A stretch of 33,201 nucleotides of DNA from Candidatus Desulfaltia sp. (GTDB taxonomy: Bacteria > Desulfobacterota > Desulfobacteria > Desulfobacterales > ETH-SRB1), in contig JAUSPN010000068.1 in NCBI GenBank assembly GCA_030656555.1, positions 1 through 33,201 on the forward strand, given 5' to 3'. The notes below the pieces were generated by a model. That model saw nothing but the letters and a program-made list of their open reading frames with translations. It made no database searches and was not told the DNA's origin. Below are positions 24,113 through 32,829 of this stretch, one piece after another. Made by a program: the position numbers and the translations under genes. Numbering within the stretch: position 1 is the stretch's first letter; the number at the start of each line of letters is the position of its first letter.

Positions 24113-24886
24113 TTAAGTAAGTTCTATTTTCATCAGATCCTCAGCTAAAACCAAAGGGCCGTACCAGGTCTTGCTGCATTGCTTTTCAATATCCACATGA
24201 TCGCATTCAGGATAAAAGTGGGTCAGAACCAGTTTTTTGACATTTGCCTGTCTTGCAATTAGGCCTGCAAGGGATGGTGTCAGATGGCCTGCAACCTTTA
24301 ATTCATCAGGAAGAGCGGATTCGCAAATAAGAATATCTGCATTTTTTGCCAGAGTGACAAGATTATCGGAAAAATCAGTATCTCCTGAATAGACAACCGA
24401 TTTCCCACCTGAACCGGTTATTCGATAGGCTATGCTTTCATCACTGTGCTCTACCGGAATCGACTTTACAGTAAAATCGCTAAAACTTATAGAATCCTTT
24501 TCTTTGTTATCCATCTCAACAATATTAACCAGCCCCGGGTTAAGCTCTATCCATTCTCCATAGACATTTTTAAGCCTGGAATAAAACTCAGAGAATCCTC
24601 TTCCCGCCACGATCGTAAGCGGTTTTTGACGGCGCTCTATCTCAGGATACTTTGTGGCAAACAGGAAGGAAACCAGCTCTCCTGTATGATCAGGATGTAA
24701 GTGACTGAAAAAAATAAAGGAAATGTCGAAAATTTTTGTGCCGGTCTCAAGAAGCCTTCTCATTGTGCCAGGCCCACAATCAAACAGCAATTTTGCTCCC
24801 CCTGTTTCCATCAAAACAGAGCATGAACTTCTCTTAAGGGAAGGCACGCATGTGCCTGAACCCAGTATGATCACAGATATATCCAA
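24113..24886 (-). CDS. Metallo-beta-lactamase-fold hydrolase (RNase Z-like)
   Basis: A 257-residue protein of the beta-lactamase metal-hydrolase fold, closest in form to RNase Z/ElaC-type proteins. The metal motif HLHPDHTGEL is near residue 61, with GDTDFS and a late HFYPECDHVD supplying further ligands. RNase Z trims tRNA 3' ends, but the flexible arm that marks true RNase Z is not obvious, so a phosphodiesterase of unknown substrate is equally likely. It lies 34 bases after a DHH phosphoesterase gene on the same strand. Confidence 0.85.
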   Translation of the reverse strand: MDISVIILGSGTCVPSLKRSSCSVLMETGGAKLLFDCGPGTMRRLLETGTKIFDISFIFFSHLHPDHTGELVSFLFATKYPEIERRQKPLTIVAGRGFSEFYSRLKNVYGEWIELNPGLVNIVEMDNKEKDSISFSDFTVKSIPVEHSDESIAYRITGSGGKSVVYSGDTDFSDNLVTLAKNADILICESALPDELKVAGHLTPSLAGLIARQANVKKLVLTHFYPECDHVDIEKQCSKTWYGPLVLAEDLMKIELT

Positions 24887-24920
24887 ATTTATTAAAAAAC
24901 CTTATTTAAATTCATCATTA

Positions 24921-25907
24921 TTAACTCACAACTTTTTTTTCAATCTTTCCAATTATCCATTTTAATAATTTCTCATCATCCTCAAAGTTTACAATTCCAT
25001 TTAGATCAGCAATCGCAATCTCGGCACGGGCCATGCTTTTATGCCCCCCGGCTAAACCAATGGCGCCAAAACTCTTTTTTGCGACATCTCCGGCATTCCT
25101 GCATACACCGTCATTTCTAAAAATTATTATTAGCTTTTTCTCGCAAACACCTGAAATAATGCTCCATTTGATGGAATTTACGCGCATAAAAAAATCCGCA
25201 ATAAGCACACACACATCCGCACTCTCTACAGCCCCGAGATAGACATATGCCCTGCCTTTATGCATACGCCTGCTCAAGAGAGCCATTTTAAAATACTTTA
25301 AAAAATCAACTCGCAGGTCCACATGTTCTATATTCTGCGCTAAATGCATATTGGCATAGTGAAAAAGAAACTGAAATGCCCGGACATCCTCAAATGAAGT
25401 CTGCCTGATAAAGTTGTTTGTATCTGTTTTTATGGCAAAAAATAGTCCTGTAGCAAGTTTGGAGGAGGGTTTTATTTTGGCTGCTCTCAAATATTCGGTC
25501 AAAATACTGGCGCCGGCGCCGTATTGGGGACGGATGTCCATAAAAGATGCCTGTAAGCCTGTTGCAGGATGGTGGTCAATTATTATATCAGGATTGATCC
25601 CTGAAAAGGCATCATTGTGTTCCGGCTGGGAATCAACCATGACAAAACGGTTAAAGCCTGCTCTGTCAATCTTTGATATATGCGTTAGATTGACCCCCAA
25701 AAGCCGGATCATGGCCAGGTTGTCCGGACGTTTGATTATATTGATATTGGCAATATCTACACTTGCTACTTTGCGCCACAGCAGTCTTTTAACGGCCATG
25801 GCACAGGCTATCGAATCCGGATCCGCATTAATTACGACAAGAACATGATCATCACTGGAAAATTGATCATAGAAGCGACGCAACTTTTCTGGAGCAGAAG
25901 AACTCAT
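24921..25907 (-). CDS. DHH-family phosphoesterase (NrnA-like)
   Basis: A 328-residue DHH/DHHA1 protein. INADPDSIACAM near residue 25 is the first metal motif, VDSQPEHND is the second, DHHPATG the naming motif, and AGGHKSMARAEI the C-terminal substrate-binding GGH. Family members include NrnA (nanoRNase and pAp phosphatase) and cyclic-dinucleotide phosphodiesterases, and the sequence alone does not choose between them. The first motif reads ADPDSIA rather than the more usual HxDxDA form, a change from His to Ala. It lies 31 bases after clpB. Confidence 0.85.
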   Translation of the reverse strand: MSSSAPEKLRRFYDQFSSDDHVLVVINADPDSIACAMAVKRLLWRKVASVDIANINIIKRPDNLAMIRLLGVNLTHISKIDRAGFNRFVMVDSQPEHNDAFSGINPDIIIDHHPATGLQASFMDIRPQYGAGASILTEYLRAAKIKPSSKLATGLFFAIKTDTNNFIRQTSFEDVRAFQFLFHYANMHLAQNIEHVDLRVDFLKYFKMALLSRRMHKGRAYVYLGAVESADVCVLIADFFMRVNSIKWSIISGVCEKKLIIIFRNDGVCRNAGDVAKKSFGAIGLAGGHKSMARAEIAIADLNGIVNFEDDEKLLKWIIGKIEKKVVS

Positions 25908-25938
25908 ATAAAATTATTACGATGAATTACCGTAGATT

Positions 25939-28545
25939 TCAATAATTTTCGACAGGTGACAAATTGCGAAAAACAATTTGATCGTTTTCCGCTTCGGCAG
26001 TTACACTTGTTCCTCCTGGAATCTTTCCCTTCAGGATCTCCATGGCCAGCGGGTTTTCAATATACTTTTGTATAGCCCGTTTTAATGGCCGGGCACCGTA
26101 TGCTGGATCATAACCTTTATCGGCAAGAAACGACATTGCGCTATCTGAAACAGCAAGATTAATATTTTTTTCAGAAAGTCTTGAGCTTAGTCTTTTTGTC
26201 TGAATTGCAACAATATCATGAATCTGCTCAGGCGTCAGGTTATGGAAAATTATTATGTCATCTATTCTGTTTAAAAATTCAGGTTTAAAATTTGCATGAA
26301 GCGCTTCAACCACCCTTGATTCCATCTCTTCCCGTCTTGAAACTCCAAGATCCTGAATCCACTGGCTGCCGACGTTTGAAGTCATGACGATTATACTATT
26401 TTTAAAATCGACCGTTCTTCCGTGGCCGTCTGTCATGCGTCCGTCATCTAAAATCTGGAGCAGGACATTAAAAACTTCGGGATGTGCCTTTTCAATTTCG
26501 TCAAAAAGCACTACCGAATAGGGCCTCCTGCGAACAGCCTCCGTTAAGTAGCCACCCTCTTCATATCCCACATAACCGGGCGGCGCCCCTATAAGCCTTG
26601 ATACAGAATGTTTTTCCATATATTCAGACATGTCGATCCTCACCATTGCCTGTTCACTGTCAAAAATAAATTCCGCCAGCGCCTTGGCAAGCTCGGTTTT
26701 CCCTACACCTGTCGGCCCCATAAAAATAAAAGATCCTACAGGGCGGTTTTGATCCTGAATGCCCGAACGTGCACGTCGAACAGCATTTGACACAGCCTCG
26801 ACCGCCTCCTCCTGTCCAATGACCCTGAGTCTCAGGCGATCCTCCATATGAACAAGTTTTTCCCTTTCGCCCTCAAGCATTTTGCTGACAGGAATCCCTG
26901 TCCATCTGAATATTACGTCGGCAATATCCTCATCATCAACCTCCTCTTTCAGCATTTTGCTGTCTTTCTGAAGATTAGACAGTTTTAGCTTTGCCTCATC
27001 CAGGCCTTTTCTCAAATCAGCCGCCTTTCCGTATCTGATTTCGGCAACCTTTGCCAGGTCTCCATCCCTTTCAGCCTGCTGCTCTTCAATTCCCAACTGC
27101 TCGATTTTTTCCTTGATCTCTCTTATTGTTTTAATTGCCTCTTTTTCACTACTCCAGTGGTCTTTCATTTTATCGAGCACGCCCTGCATGGTCTCCAGCT
27201 CCTTTTCAAGCTTTACAAGCATCTCCTTTGAAGCTGGATCAGATTCCTTTTTCAAGGCTTCGCGTTCAATTTCAGCCTGGGTTATTTTATGCTGAATCTC
27301 ATATATTTCCACGGGCATGCTATCTATTTCCATCCTGAGCTTTGAGGCACATTCATCCATCAGATCAATAGCCTTGTCCGGAAGAAAGCGATCTGAAATA
27401 TAACGGTTTGAAAGAGTTGCGGCAGCTACAATTGCTGAATCTTTAATCCGCACCCCGTGATGCACCTCATATTTTTCCTTTAAACCGCGAAGAATAGAAA
27501 TCGTATCCTCCACGCTCGGCTCAAGCACCATTACAGGTTGAAACCGCCTTTCAAGTGCAGCGTCCTTTTCAATATATTTTCTGTATTCTTTCAATGTGGT
27601 CGCGCCAACACACCGCAATGTTCCCCTGGCAAGAGCGGGCTTTAACATGTTTGAGGCATCCATTGATCCTTCGCTTGCGCCGGCCCCGACTAAGGTATGA
27701 AGCTCGTCTATAAAAAGGATTACCTCCCCCTCTGCGCGTTCCACCTCTTTTAAAACCGCCTTTAAGCGATCCTCAAATTCGCCCCTGTACTTGGCGCCTG
27801 CAATCAGCGCTCCCATATCCAGGGATATAACCCGACGATTTTTCAGGCTCTCAGATACATCCTTTTCAATTATGCGCTGGGCAAGACCTTCAACAATCGC
27901 TGTCTTTCCGACCCCCGGCTCGCCTATAAGAACAGGATTGTTCTTGGTGCGTCTCGAAAGTACCTGGGCAATGCGCCTGATTTCGTCATCACGGCCTATA
28001 ACAGGGTCAAGCTTCCCAAGGCGGGCAAGATCAGTCAGGTCCCGGCTGAACCTGTCAAGAGCCTGATATTTTTCTTCAGGATTAGGATCGGTTATCCTCT
28101 GCGATCCGCGGATATCCATAAGAACCTTTAGGAGAGATTCCCTTTTTATCCCGTAACTATCTAAAATCTCAGTTGCCTTACAATCCTTTTTATCTGAAAT
28201 AGCCAGGAAGATATGCTCAATACTTACATATTGATCCTTCATTTTAGCTGCTTCAACAAAAGCCGCCTCAAGCACATCGCTGGTTGTCTTAGAAATATGA
28301 ACGTCACCTATTCCGCTTCCGCTTATTTTTGGAAGATTATCAACGGCAAGCGCCATATCCTGGGCAACACCGTCTGGAGAAACGCCAAGCTTGCTAAGCA
28401 TTGCCTTTGCTATCCCTTCCTCCTCTGCCAACATTGCGCTCATTAAATGTTCAGTCTCAATCTGCTGGTTATTGTGCTGTAAAGCCAGGGTATGGGCATT
28501 TTGAATAAGCTCCTGTGACTTTATGGTAAATTTATCAAAACGCAT
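25939..28545 (-). CDS. clpB: Chaperone disaggregase ClpB
   Basis: An 868-residue hexameric AAA+ protein that resolubilises protein aggregates with DnaK. The order is complete: N-domain with two Clp repeats (residues 1-145), first ATPase with Walker A GEPGVGKT at about 205, the coiled-coil middle domain at about 400-530, second ATPase with Walker A GPTGVGKT at about 605, and a C-terminal small domain. No ClpP-binding tripeptide loop is expected in this family. A strong AGGAGG site lies 5 bases before the ATG. No sigma-32 or CIRCE-type sequence was seen upstream. Confidence 0.98.
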   Translation of the reverse strand: MRFDKFTIKSQELIQNAHTLALQHNNQQIETEHLMSAMLAEEEGIAKAMLSKLGVSPDGVAQDMALAVDNLPKISGSGIGDVHISKTTSDVLEAAFVEAAKMKDQYVSIEHIFLAISDKKDCKATEILDSYGIKRESLLKVLMDIRGSQRITDPNPEEKYQALDRFSRDLTDLARLGKLDPVIGRDDEIRRIAQVLSRRTKNNPVLIGEPGVGKTAIVEGLAQRIIEKDVSESLKNRRVISLDMGALIAGAKYRGEFEDRLKAVLKEVERAEGEVILFIDELHTLVGAGASEGSMDASNMLKPALARGTLRCVGATTLKEYRKYIEKDAALERRFQPVMVLEPSVEDTISILRGLKEKYEVHHGVRIKDSAIVAAATLSNRYISDRFLPDKAIDLMDECASKLRMEIDSMPVEIYEIQHKITQAEIEREALKKESDPASKEMLVKLEKELETMQGVLDKMKDHWSSEKEAIKTIREIKEKIEQLGIEEQQAERDGDLAKVAEIRYGKAADLRKGLDEAKLKLSNLQKDSKMLKEEVDDEDIADVIFRWTGIPVSKMLEGEREKLVHMEDRLRLRVIGQEEAVEAVSNAVRRARSGIQDQNRPVGSFIFMGPTGVGKTELAKALAEFIFDSEQAMVRIDMSEYMEKHSVSRLIGAPPGYVGYEEGGYLTEAVRRRPYSVVLFDEIEKAHPEVFNVLLQILDDGRMTDGHGRTVDFKNSIIVMTSNVGSQWIQDLGVSRREEMESRVVEALHANFKPEFLNRIDDIIIFHNLTPEQIHDIVAIQTKRLSSRLSEKNINLAVSDSAMSFLADKGYDPAYGARPLKRAIQKYIENPLAMEILKGKIPGGTSVTAEAENDQIVFRNLSPVENY

Positions 28546-28588
28546 AATGCCTCCTGCATTTATTTTTATAAGATTGCCGATTTATATA

Positions 28589-28616
28589 AAAATAAACACT
28601 GAATGTTTGATGTCAA
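28589..28616 (-). promoter_or_regulatory. clpB: Candidate sigma-70 promoter of clpB
   Basis: On the minus strand a perfect TTGACA (28611-28616) is followed after 16 bases by TATTTT (28589-28594), some 45 bases before the clpB start. It is a housekeeping-type promoter rather than a heat-shock one, going by sequence only. Confidence 0.4.
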
Positions 28617-28638
28617 ATTGTGGCTTGGTAAGGAGTCT

Positions 28639-28701
28639 TTGGATTTTAGATCTCGGATTGCGGACTGCGAATTTAATGAAATCTAAATTCGAAAATCCAA
28701 A
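28639..28701. repeat. Two-stem inverted repeat upstream of clpB
   Basis: The outer arms TTTGGATTTT (28639-28648) and AAAATCCAAA (28692-28701) pair perfectly. An inner stem, GAATTT (28669-28674) with AAATTC (28685-28690), lies between them. The words GGATTGCGGACTGCG in the interior look like the head of a dispersed intergenic repeat. No gene is seen in 28546-28758 apart from this and the promoter. Confidence 0.65.
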
Positions 28702-28758
28702 ATGGAGGTGGGTTAAATCTATTGAATTAATTAAATTTATACCACATAATCTTGCCTT

Positions 28759-29280
28759 TCATCTGGTAGCATTCTTTAGTCCCCTTATTTTTTCCAGGGT
28801 ATCTCCATAGATATTCTCCTTCGAGGGATTAAGCTCCAGAGCCTTCAGAACAAGCCTCTCCGCCTCATTGAGATTTTCTTTCTTCGTGTAGTAAAGCCAT
28901 GCAAGATTATTATGGGCATCGGCATTTTGGGGGTCTTTTTTGATCGCCTTTTTACAATATTTTTCCGCTTCATCAAGTTCCTTCTTCTGAAAATAGACAT
29001 TCCCGAGGTAAAGATATGCCAGGGGCAGTTTTTTTGCTGCCAGTTTGTATTCCTTTATAGCGGGATCAAGTTCGCCTCTCTTCTCATAGGCAATTCCGAG
29101 AGTCAGGTGTTCCTGCGGCGTAAGCGGGTCTTTAAGCACGATAATCCTCGGCAGGCTGCAACCTGAAAAAACCCCAAAACAACAGGCAACAAATAACAGG
29201 GAAATAAATACATAGTTTTTGTTGCCTACGGTACTTCTCTTGGCTTTATCAGTAATGTCCAAAAATCCGTCCTTTCCCAT
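28759..29280 (-). CDS. TPR-repeat lipoprotein
   Basis: A 173-residue protein whose hydrophobic segment ends in a lipobox (VFSGC), so it is predicted to be lipid-anchored. It carries about three tetratricopeptide units at residues 58-160 (LTLGIAYEKRGELDPAIKEYK, YLYLGNVYFQKKELDEAEKY, AHNNLAWLYYTKKENLNEAE), which bind protein partners. The segment before the hydrophobic stretch is long at 23 residues, so the start is uncertain. It overlaps the end of the C39-like gene by 55 bases. In the PA2778 protein of Pseudomonas the peptidase and TPR parts are in one chain, and here they are two genes. Confidence 0.85.
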   Translation of the reverse strand: MGKDGFLDITDKAKRSTVGNKNYVFISLLFVACCFGVFSGCSLPRIIVLKDPLTPQEHLTLGIAYEKRGELDPAIKEYKLAAKKLPLAYLYLGNVYFQKKELDEAEKYCKKAIKKDPQNADAHNNLAWLYYTKKENLNEAERLVLKALELNPSKENIYGDTLEKIRGLKNATR

Positions 29281-29765
29281 GATCTCAGAAAATCTTCTTC
29301 ACGGATAAACTTAAGTTGGTTTCTTCCTGAATTGGCAATGACACCACTTTTATGATAGCCTGCTATTACCATAAAATGGTTCTGTTGGTATACCCAAAAG
29401 CCATAATCTACCAGGACGACGACCGGATAACCCAGATCAATATTTTCTTTAATAGATTTGATACTGCCCCTGGACTGGACAACATCCAAGCCCTTCTTCC
29501 GGGCATATAGGACCATATCCAGACCCAGGGTTCCTTTTGCGGACTTACTGTATATCTCCGTGGCGATTATTTCAGGGGAAACCTTTACACCCCAATAACT
29601 CAAGACCCCTGCCAGGGATGCAGGACCACACTGGTATGTTTCCTGGGGAAAGAATGGAACATTTTCTATCATGCGGGCGCTTCCGGGTTCCATAACATTC
29701 CGGGATGTTGCGCATGAAAAAACCAAAGGAAGCATTAAGATAAATATACATGAGCATTTCCTCAA
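29226..29765 (-). CDS. C39-like cysteine peptidase lipoprotein (PA2778-like)
   Basis: A 179-residue papain-fold protein of the C39-like group. The signal peptide ends in a lipobox (VFSC, Cys18), and the catalytic Cys46 is in FPQETYQCGPASLAGVLSYWG. His131 is in QNHFMVIAGY and an Asn/Ser segment follows at 145-147 (ANSG), completing a plausible triad. It lacks the transporter part of bacteriocin-processing C39 proteins and should act outside the inner membrane. It forms an overlapping pair with the TPR gene. Peptidase activity is not proven for the family. It lies about 24 kb from the Cys-rich peptide locus, so a role in peptide maturation is unsupported. Confidence 0.87.
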   Translation of the reverse strand: MRKCSCIFILMLPLVFSCATSRNVMEPGSARMIENVPFFPQETYQCGPASLAGVLSYWGVKVSPEIIATEIYSKSAKGTLGLDMVLYARKKGLDVVQSRGSIKSIKENIDLGYPVVVLVDYGFWVYQQNHFMVIAGYHKSGVIANSGRNQLKFIREEDFLRSWERTDFWTLLIKPREVP

Positions 29766-29792
29766 TAGGGCGCCCTCCTTGATCCATTTACT

Positions 29793-30689
29793 TCAACTTG
29801 TTGACACAAGTAAGTCCTTATCGCATGTTAAATCAAATTTTTCCCTTCTTATCTCATTCCCGGCACTGTCTCTGTAAATGAGTTCTTCCGTATCAAAGTC
29901 ATATTCTGGTATTTCGGGATCATTCCATCTGCTCAGAAAATATTGATAAAAAAGGGTATAAAAGCCGCTGGAATTCTGGCTATGTTCAAAGACATATTCC
30001 GGCATAACCCGAACATCCAGACCTGCGTGATAGTGCTGTACCCAGATATAGTCGCCCAGGATAGTTAGTTTTAAGAAAGGTACATCATTGTAGAGCTTTA
30101 GTCTCACATTTCTCCGGATCTCATTAAGCCCTTTAAGGAAGTCTATACCCTTTTTTATCTGCTCCCGGAAATGATCTGTGGTTATATCAGGTTCGGGAAT
30201 ACTTGATGCGCGGATGCTCGCCCCTTCACTATATGGATTAAGAAGCATTATCTTTACCTCACGGCAGTTTTTAATTACCTCATGCAGGTCTCCCTTTGGA
30301 TCTACAAAGGTTCGAAAACCTGTTGAACCTATTACCATTGTATCTTTTGCCGTTCCTTGCTTTTCTTTCAGTCTCTTGATCTTTTTCTGTGTAAAAAGCC
30401 CCTTACTGGAAAGTGCGAAGGCCAAGCCGGCGCTCTTTGCTGCATTGGCAAGCTTCCTGTCCTTCCAGCTTCTTCCAATGTAATTAAAGAAGAAAATGAG
30501 CAACACTGCACAGGCTATCTCTATGGATACGAGGAATATCATCTCGTTCTCTATGAGAGACCAAAAGGCCAGAAAATTCCGTGCAATAAAGCTGGCAGCA
30601 TAGGGCAGAGACAGGGCTATCGCCGCGCTCAGAATAATTACAACAATATGATATAAAATACGCAATGAACCCTTCATGAAATCTTCCAA
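29793..30689 (-). CDS. Membrane protein of unknown function
   Basis: A 298-residue protein with two hydrophobic segments near the N-terminus (about residues 11-35 and 45-70) and a soluble domain of some 200 residues after them. The soluble part has a strand-helix pattern with words such as IGSTGFRTFVDPKGDLHEVI, EVKIMLLNPYSEG and GDYIWVQHYHAGLDVRVMPEY. This recalls phospholipase-D-like folds, but two clear HKD motifs are missing, so no activity is assigned. It lies in the envelope gene run, 27 bases before the C39-like gene and 10 bases after a small PA2779-like gene, so it belongs to one transcription unit with them. Confidence 0.75.
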   Translation of the reverse strand: MEDFMKGSLRILYHIVVIILSAAIALSLPYAASFIARNFLAFWSLIENEMIFLVSIEIACAVLLIFFFNYIGRSWKDRKLANAAKSAGLAFALSSKGLFTQKKIKRLKEKQGTAKDTMVIGSTGFRTFVDPKGDLHEVIKNCREVKIMLLNPYSEGASIRASSIPEPDITTDHFREQIKKGIDFLKGLNEIRRNVRLKLYNDVPFLKLTILGDYIWVQHYHAGLDVRVMPEYVFEHSQNSSGFYTLFYQYFLSRWNDPEIPEYDFDTEELIYRDSAGNEIRREKFDLTCDKDLLVSTS

Positions 30690-30699
30690 GTAATTAAAA

Positions 30700-31050
30700 T
30701 CAAGAGAAAATAATTAAGATAGTACTCAACAGGAAAGCAATATCTGCACCTGCTGAGTAACTATCCTCAGAAATTCGCTCACAAAGAGAAGAAATCAGCA
30801 GTATTTCCCCTCCACTCAAGGTAGATACTTTACCTTTCGCCTTTTCTACTAATTTCCGATCTCCTGTCTTTTTTTCTAAAACAGATAGAATCTTTGAAAT
30901 ATCGCCTCTACGATTTACTAAATAGTGATTACTCGCCTTTGGGCTATATAAACTGCTGCCAGCCATTGATGAGGAAGGAAAATTTAGCATTACAAGGCTG
31001 ATGATAAACACAAGCGTGATCAATGCTGAGAAAGGTTTATTTACCCGCAT
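30700..31050 (-). CDS. Small secreted/membrane protein, PA2779-like paralog
   Basis: A 116-residue protein with an N-terminal signal (ALITLVFIISLVMLNFPSSSMAG) and a C-terminal hydrophobic segment (IAFLLSTILIIFS). In between lies a helical part with the ending KVSTLSGGEILLISSLCERISEDSYSAG, which has the same layout as the PA2779-like protein at 31159. The resemblance is in layout and a few words only, so the family call is tentative. It may be a diverged duplicate. It is co-oriented with its neighbours. Confidence 0.65.
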   Translation of the reverse strand: MRVNKPFSALITLVFIISLVMLNFPSSSMAGSSLYSPKASNHYLVNRRGDISKILSVLEKKTGDRKLVEKAKGKVSTLSGGEILLISSLCERISEDSYSAGADIAFLLSTILIIFS

Positions 31051-31158
31051 ACGGCGCCTCCTTTACAATGAAAATTTGTTCAACTATCACAAAATTGCAT
31101 CTGTCATTGCAATGCGAAGCCGAAGTAATCCCTGTTTTGATAGCCTTGAAATAACGCA

Positions 31159-31551
31159 TTACTTTGTGACAACAACCCGGTGCCCTGTAGCATAAACCCA
31201 GACTCCGACCACTATTCCTATAAGAAGGAGGACTACCAAAACCTCAAACCCATTTCCACCAACCTTGAGATCATCGATTCCCAGGGCAAGTTGATGAATC
31301 TGTTGGTCATTGAGCCGGTCGAGTCTTGCCTGGATCTCTTTCTGGGTGAAGCCCAACTCTTTGAGCCTCTCCTTGATTATCTTTGTTTCCATAGCTTTTT
31401 GGATTTTTGTAAGTTCGGCAACCCTGTCTGTCTGGGTAGAGGTGAGGATTTCTGAAGATACCATTCCTGCGTAGACCCTCGGCGCCATGCCCATCACACA
31501 CATTGCCATGACAAGATACCCTGCCACCAATCTCGTAAACATTTTTTTCAT
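31159..31551 (-). CDS. PA2779 family protein
   Basis: A 130-residue protein with a signal peptide (cleavage near VYA-G), a helical part with the repeated pattern KERLKELGFTQKEIQARLDRLNDQQIHQLA, a Gly/Asp hinge (GIDDLKVGGNG) and a C-terminal membrane helix at about 104-123. This is the layout of the PA2779 family. The function of that family is not established. Its usual neighbour is the cysteine-peptidase PA2778, whose likeness is present 1.5 kb away on the same strand. A strong AGGAGGT-type site lies before the ATG. Confidence 0.82.
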   Translation of the reverse strand: MKKMFTRLVAGYLVMAMCVMGMAPRVYAGMVSSEILTSTQTDRVAELTKIQKAMETKIIKERLKELGFTQKEIQARLDRLNDQQIHQLALGIDDLKVGGNGFEVLVVLLLIGIVVGVWVYATGHRVVVTK

Positions 31552-31571
31552 TTCATCTACCTCCTATGCTC

Positions 31572-32174
31572 TTAATCTGAAATTATTCGGAAATGAGCCC
31601 TTCTATTCTTGGTCCAGGCCGCTTCGTTGCATCCTGGATCAACCGGGCGCTCCTCACCATAACTTATAGTGGAAATCCTGTCAACCTTAACTCCAGCAAT
31701 AATCAAGTACTTCATAGTGCTGTTCGCTCTCCTCTGACCCAGTGCCATGTTATACTCATTGGTTCCTCGTTCATCACAGTGTCCCTCAATCTGGATTTTC
31801 ACATTAGTATTATTCTGAAGCCAGGAAGCCTTCTTTGCCAATATCTTCCTTGCTTCATTGGTGAGTGATAATTTGTCAAAATCGAAGTGAATGTCAACAT
31901 TCTCGAATTCTTCTCTAAGCTGGGCTTCTTTCTTAGTGGCCTCTTCTTTTAATCGTGCCTCTCTTGCAGCTTTCTCCTCCTCCGCTTTCAGGCGAAGATT
32001 CTCTTCTTCCGAGGGTATTTTCTCTTCTGCCTTGGCTGCCTCTTCTTTCTGTTCAATCACACTTTCTTCCGTTATACCCTTTTTTGCACACGCATTTAAA
32101 AACAAAGAAAGGGACAACATCAAGGACAACATCAAAGTAAAGACTATGAAATTACATGCCAATCTTTTACCCAT
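31572..32174 (-). CDS. pal: Peptidoglycan-associated OmpA-type lipoprotein (Pal)
   Basis: A 200-residue lipoprotein that ties the outer membrane to peptidoglycan. The signal peptide ends in the lipobox LNAC (Cys29). A charged Glu/Lys/Ala-rich helix, probably coiled coil, fills residues 34-88. The OmpA domain begins at FDFDKLSLTNEARKIL and carries the peptidoglycan-binding words EGHCDERGTNEYNMALGQRRA and ISYGEERP. The coiled linker is longer than in standard Pal. No tolB or tolQRA is in the window, so the gene is detached from a tol operon here, and another OmpA-type lipoprotein role is possible. Confidence 0.88.
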   Translation of the reverse strand: MGKRLACNFIVFTLMLSLMLSLSLFLNACAKKGITEESVIEQKEEAAKAEEKIPSEEENLRLKAEEEKAAREARLKEEATKKEAQLREEFENVDIHFDFDKLSLTNEARKILAKKASWLQNNTNVKIQIEGHCDERGTNEYNMALGQRRANSTMKYLIIAGVKVDRISTISYGEERPVDPGCNEAAWTKNRRAHFRIISD

Positions 32175-32290
32175 CTCTCTTTCCTCCTTTCATTGAAGCA
32201 ACGGCTCACGCCTTAACAGCAAATGCCTGAACCTGCAAAGGCTTCCTTAAAGCAGGGGCTCTGCCTCAGGTAGTCAGGCTGAAGCTGTTT

Positions 32291-32420
32291 AGGCTGAAGG
32301 CTGAAGGTACTCGAAAAACACGATTGCCGCACTTTGGTGGAGAAACAGCAGATTTTTGCATCAAACATGGCTTCAAAGTGTGCAGTATTCCCGCTTTTCC
32401 TAACAGTCTTCAGCCTTCAG
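32291..32420. repeat. Nested inverted repeat with CTGAAGGCTGAAG arms
   Basis: CTGAAGGCTGAAG at 32294-32306, itself a direct duplication of CTGAAGG, pairs with CTTCAGCCTTCAG at 32408-32420. Inside, GCACTTTG near 32330 and CAAAGTGTGC near 32375 form a second, imperfect pair. The gap 32175-32451 between pal and the next gene holds this element and no reading frame of note. Confidence 0.7.
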
Positions 32421-32451
32421 TTTATCCACCTGAGTAGTTCCTCCTCTTATT

Positions 32452-32757
32452 TTATTTACCACGTTTGGTGATTGATCTGATAACCCCGTCAGGGGTGTAT
32501 TCCACCACTACCTGATCGCCCACACTAAAGTCCTTAAGGTCCACATCCGAACCTGCGGTTAGAGTTACTAACTCGCCAGATTCATTCTGTACTGCAATTT
32601 TTCCGATATCGGGCATCATCATGCTTATCGTCCCTGCCACTTTTATCACTTCTGTCCCCTGTGACTCCTGGGAAACTGCCGTTCCGGCAAAAGAGAGCAT
32701 AAACAGGGCAACAACCAGCACAGAAACTAACTTCCTTGATGTTAATTGTTTCATCAT
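32452..32757 (-). CDS. Small secreted beta-strand protein
   Basis: A 101-residue protein with a signal peptide (LVSVLVVALFMLSFAGTAVS, cleavage near SQE). The 72-residue mature part is strand-rich and has the pattern of small OB-like periplasmic proteins (KVAGTISMMMPDIGKIAVQNESGELVTL, then DFSVGDQVVVEYTPDGVIRSITKRGK), similar in form to DUF1344/DUF5666-type proteins. No activity is known. It lies in the envelope gene run, upstream of pal and separated from it by a repeat. Confidence 0.78.
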   Translation of the reverse strand: MMKQLTSRKLVSVLVVALFMLSFAGTAVSQESQGTEVIKVAGTISMMMPDIGKIAVQNESGELVTLTAGSDVDLKDFSVGDQVVVEYTPDGVIRSITKRGK

Positions 32758-32829
32758 TTTCTTTTTCTCCTTTATGTATTTTGAAAATCGTCTGTTTTTT
32801 CAATTATCATCGGTTATCATTTTGAGACG

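Noticed and set aside
29226-29765. C39-like peptidase as the leader protease of the Cys-rich peptide
   Set aside because: It is a lipoprotein without a transporter part, lies about 24 kb away and has its own PA2778/PA2779-like context.
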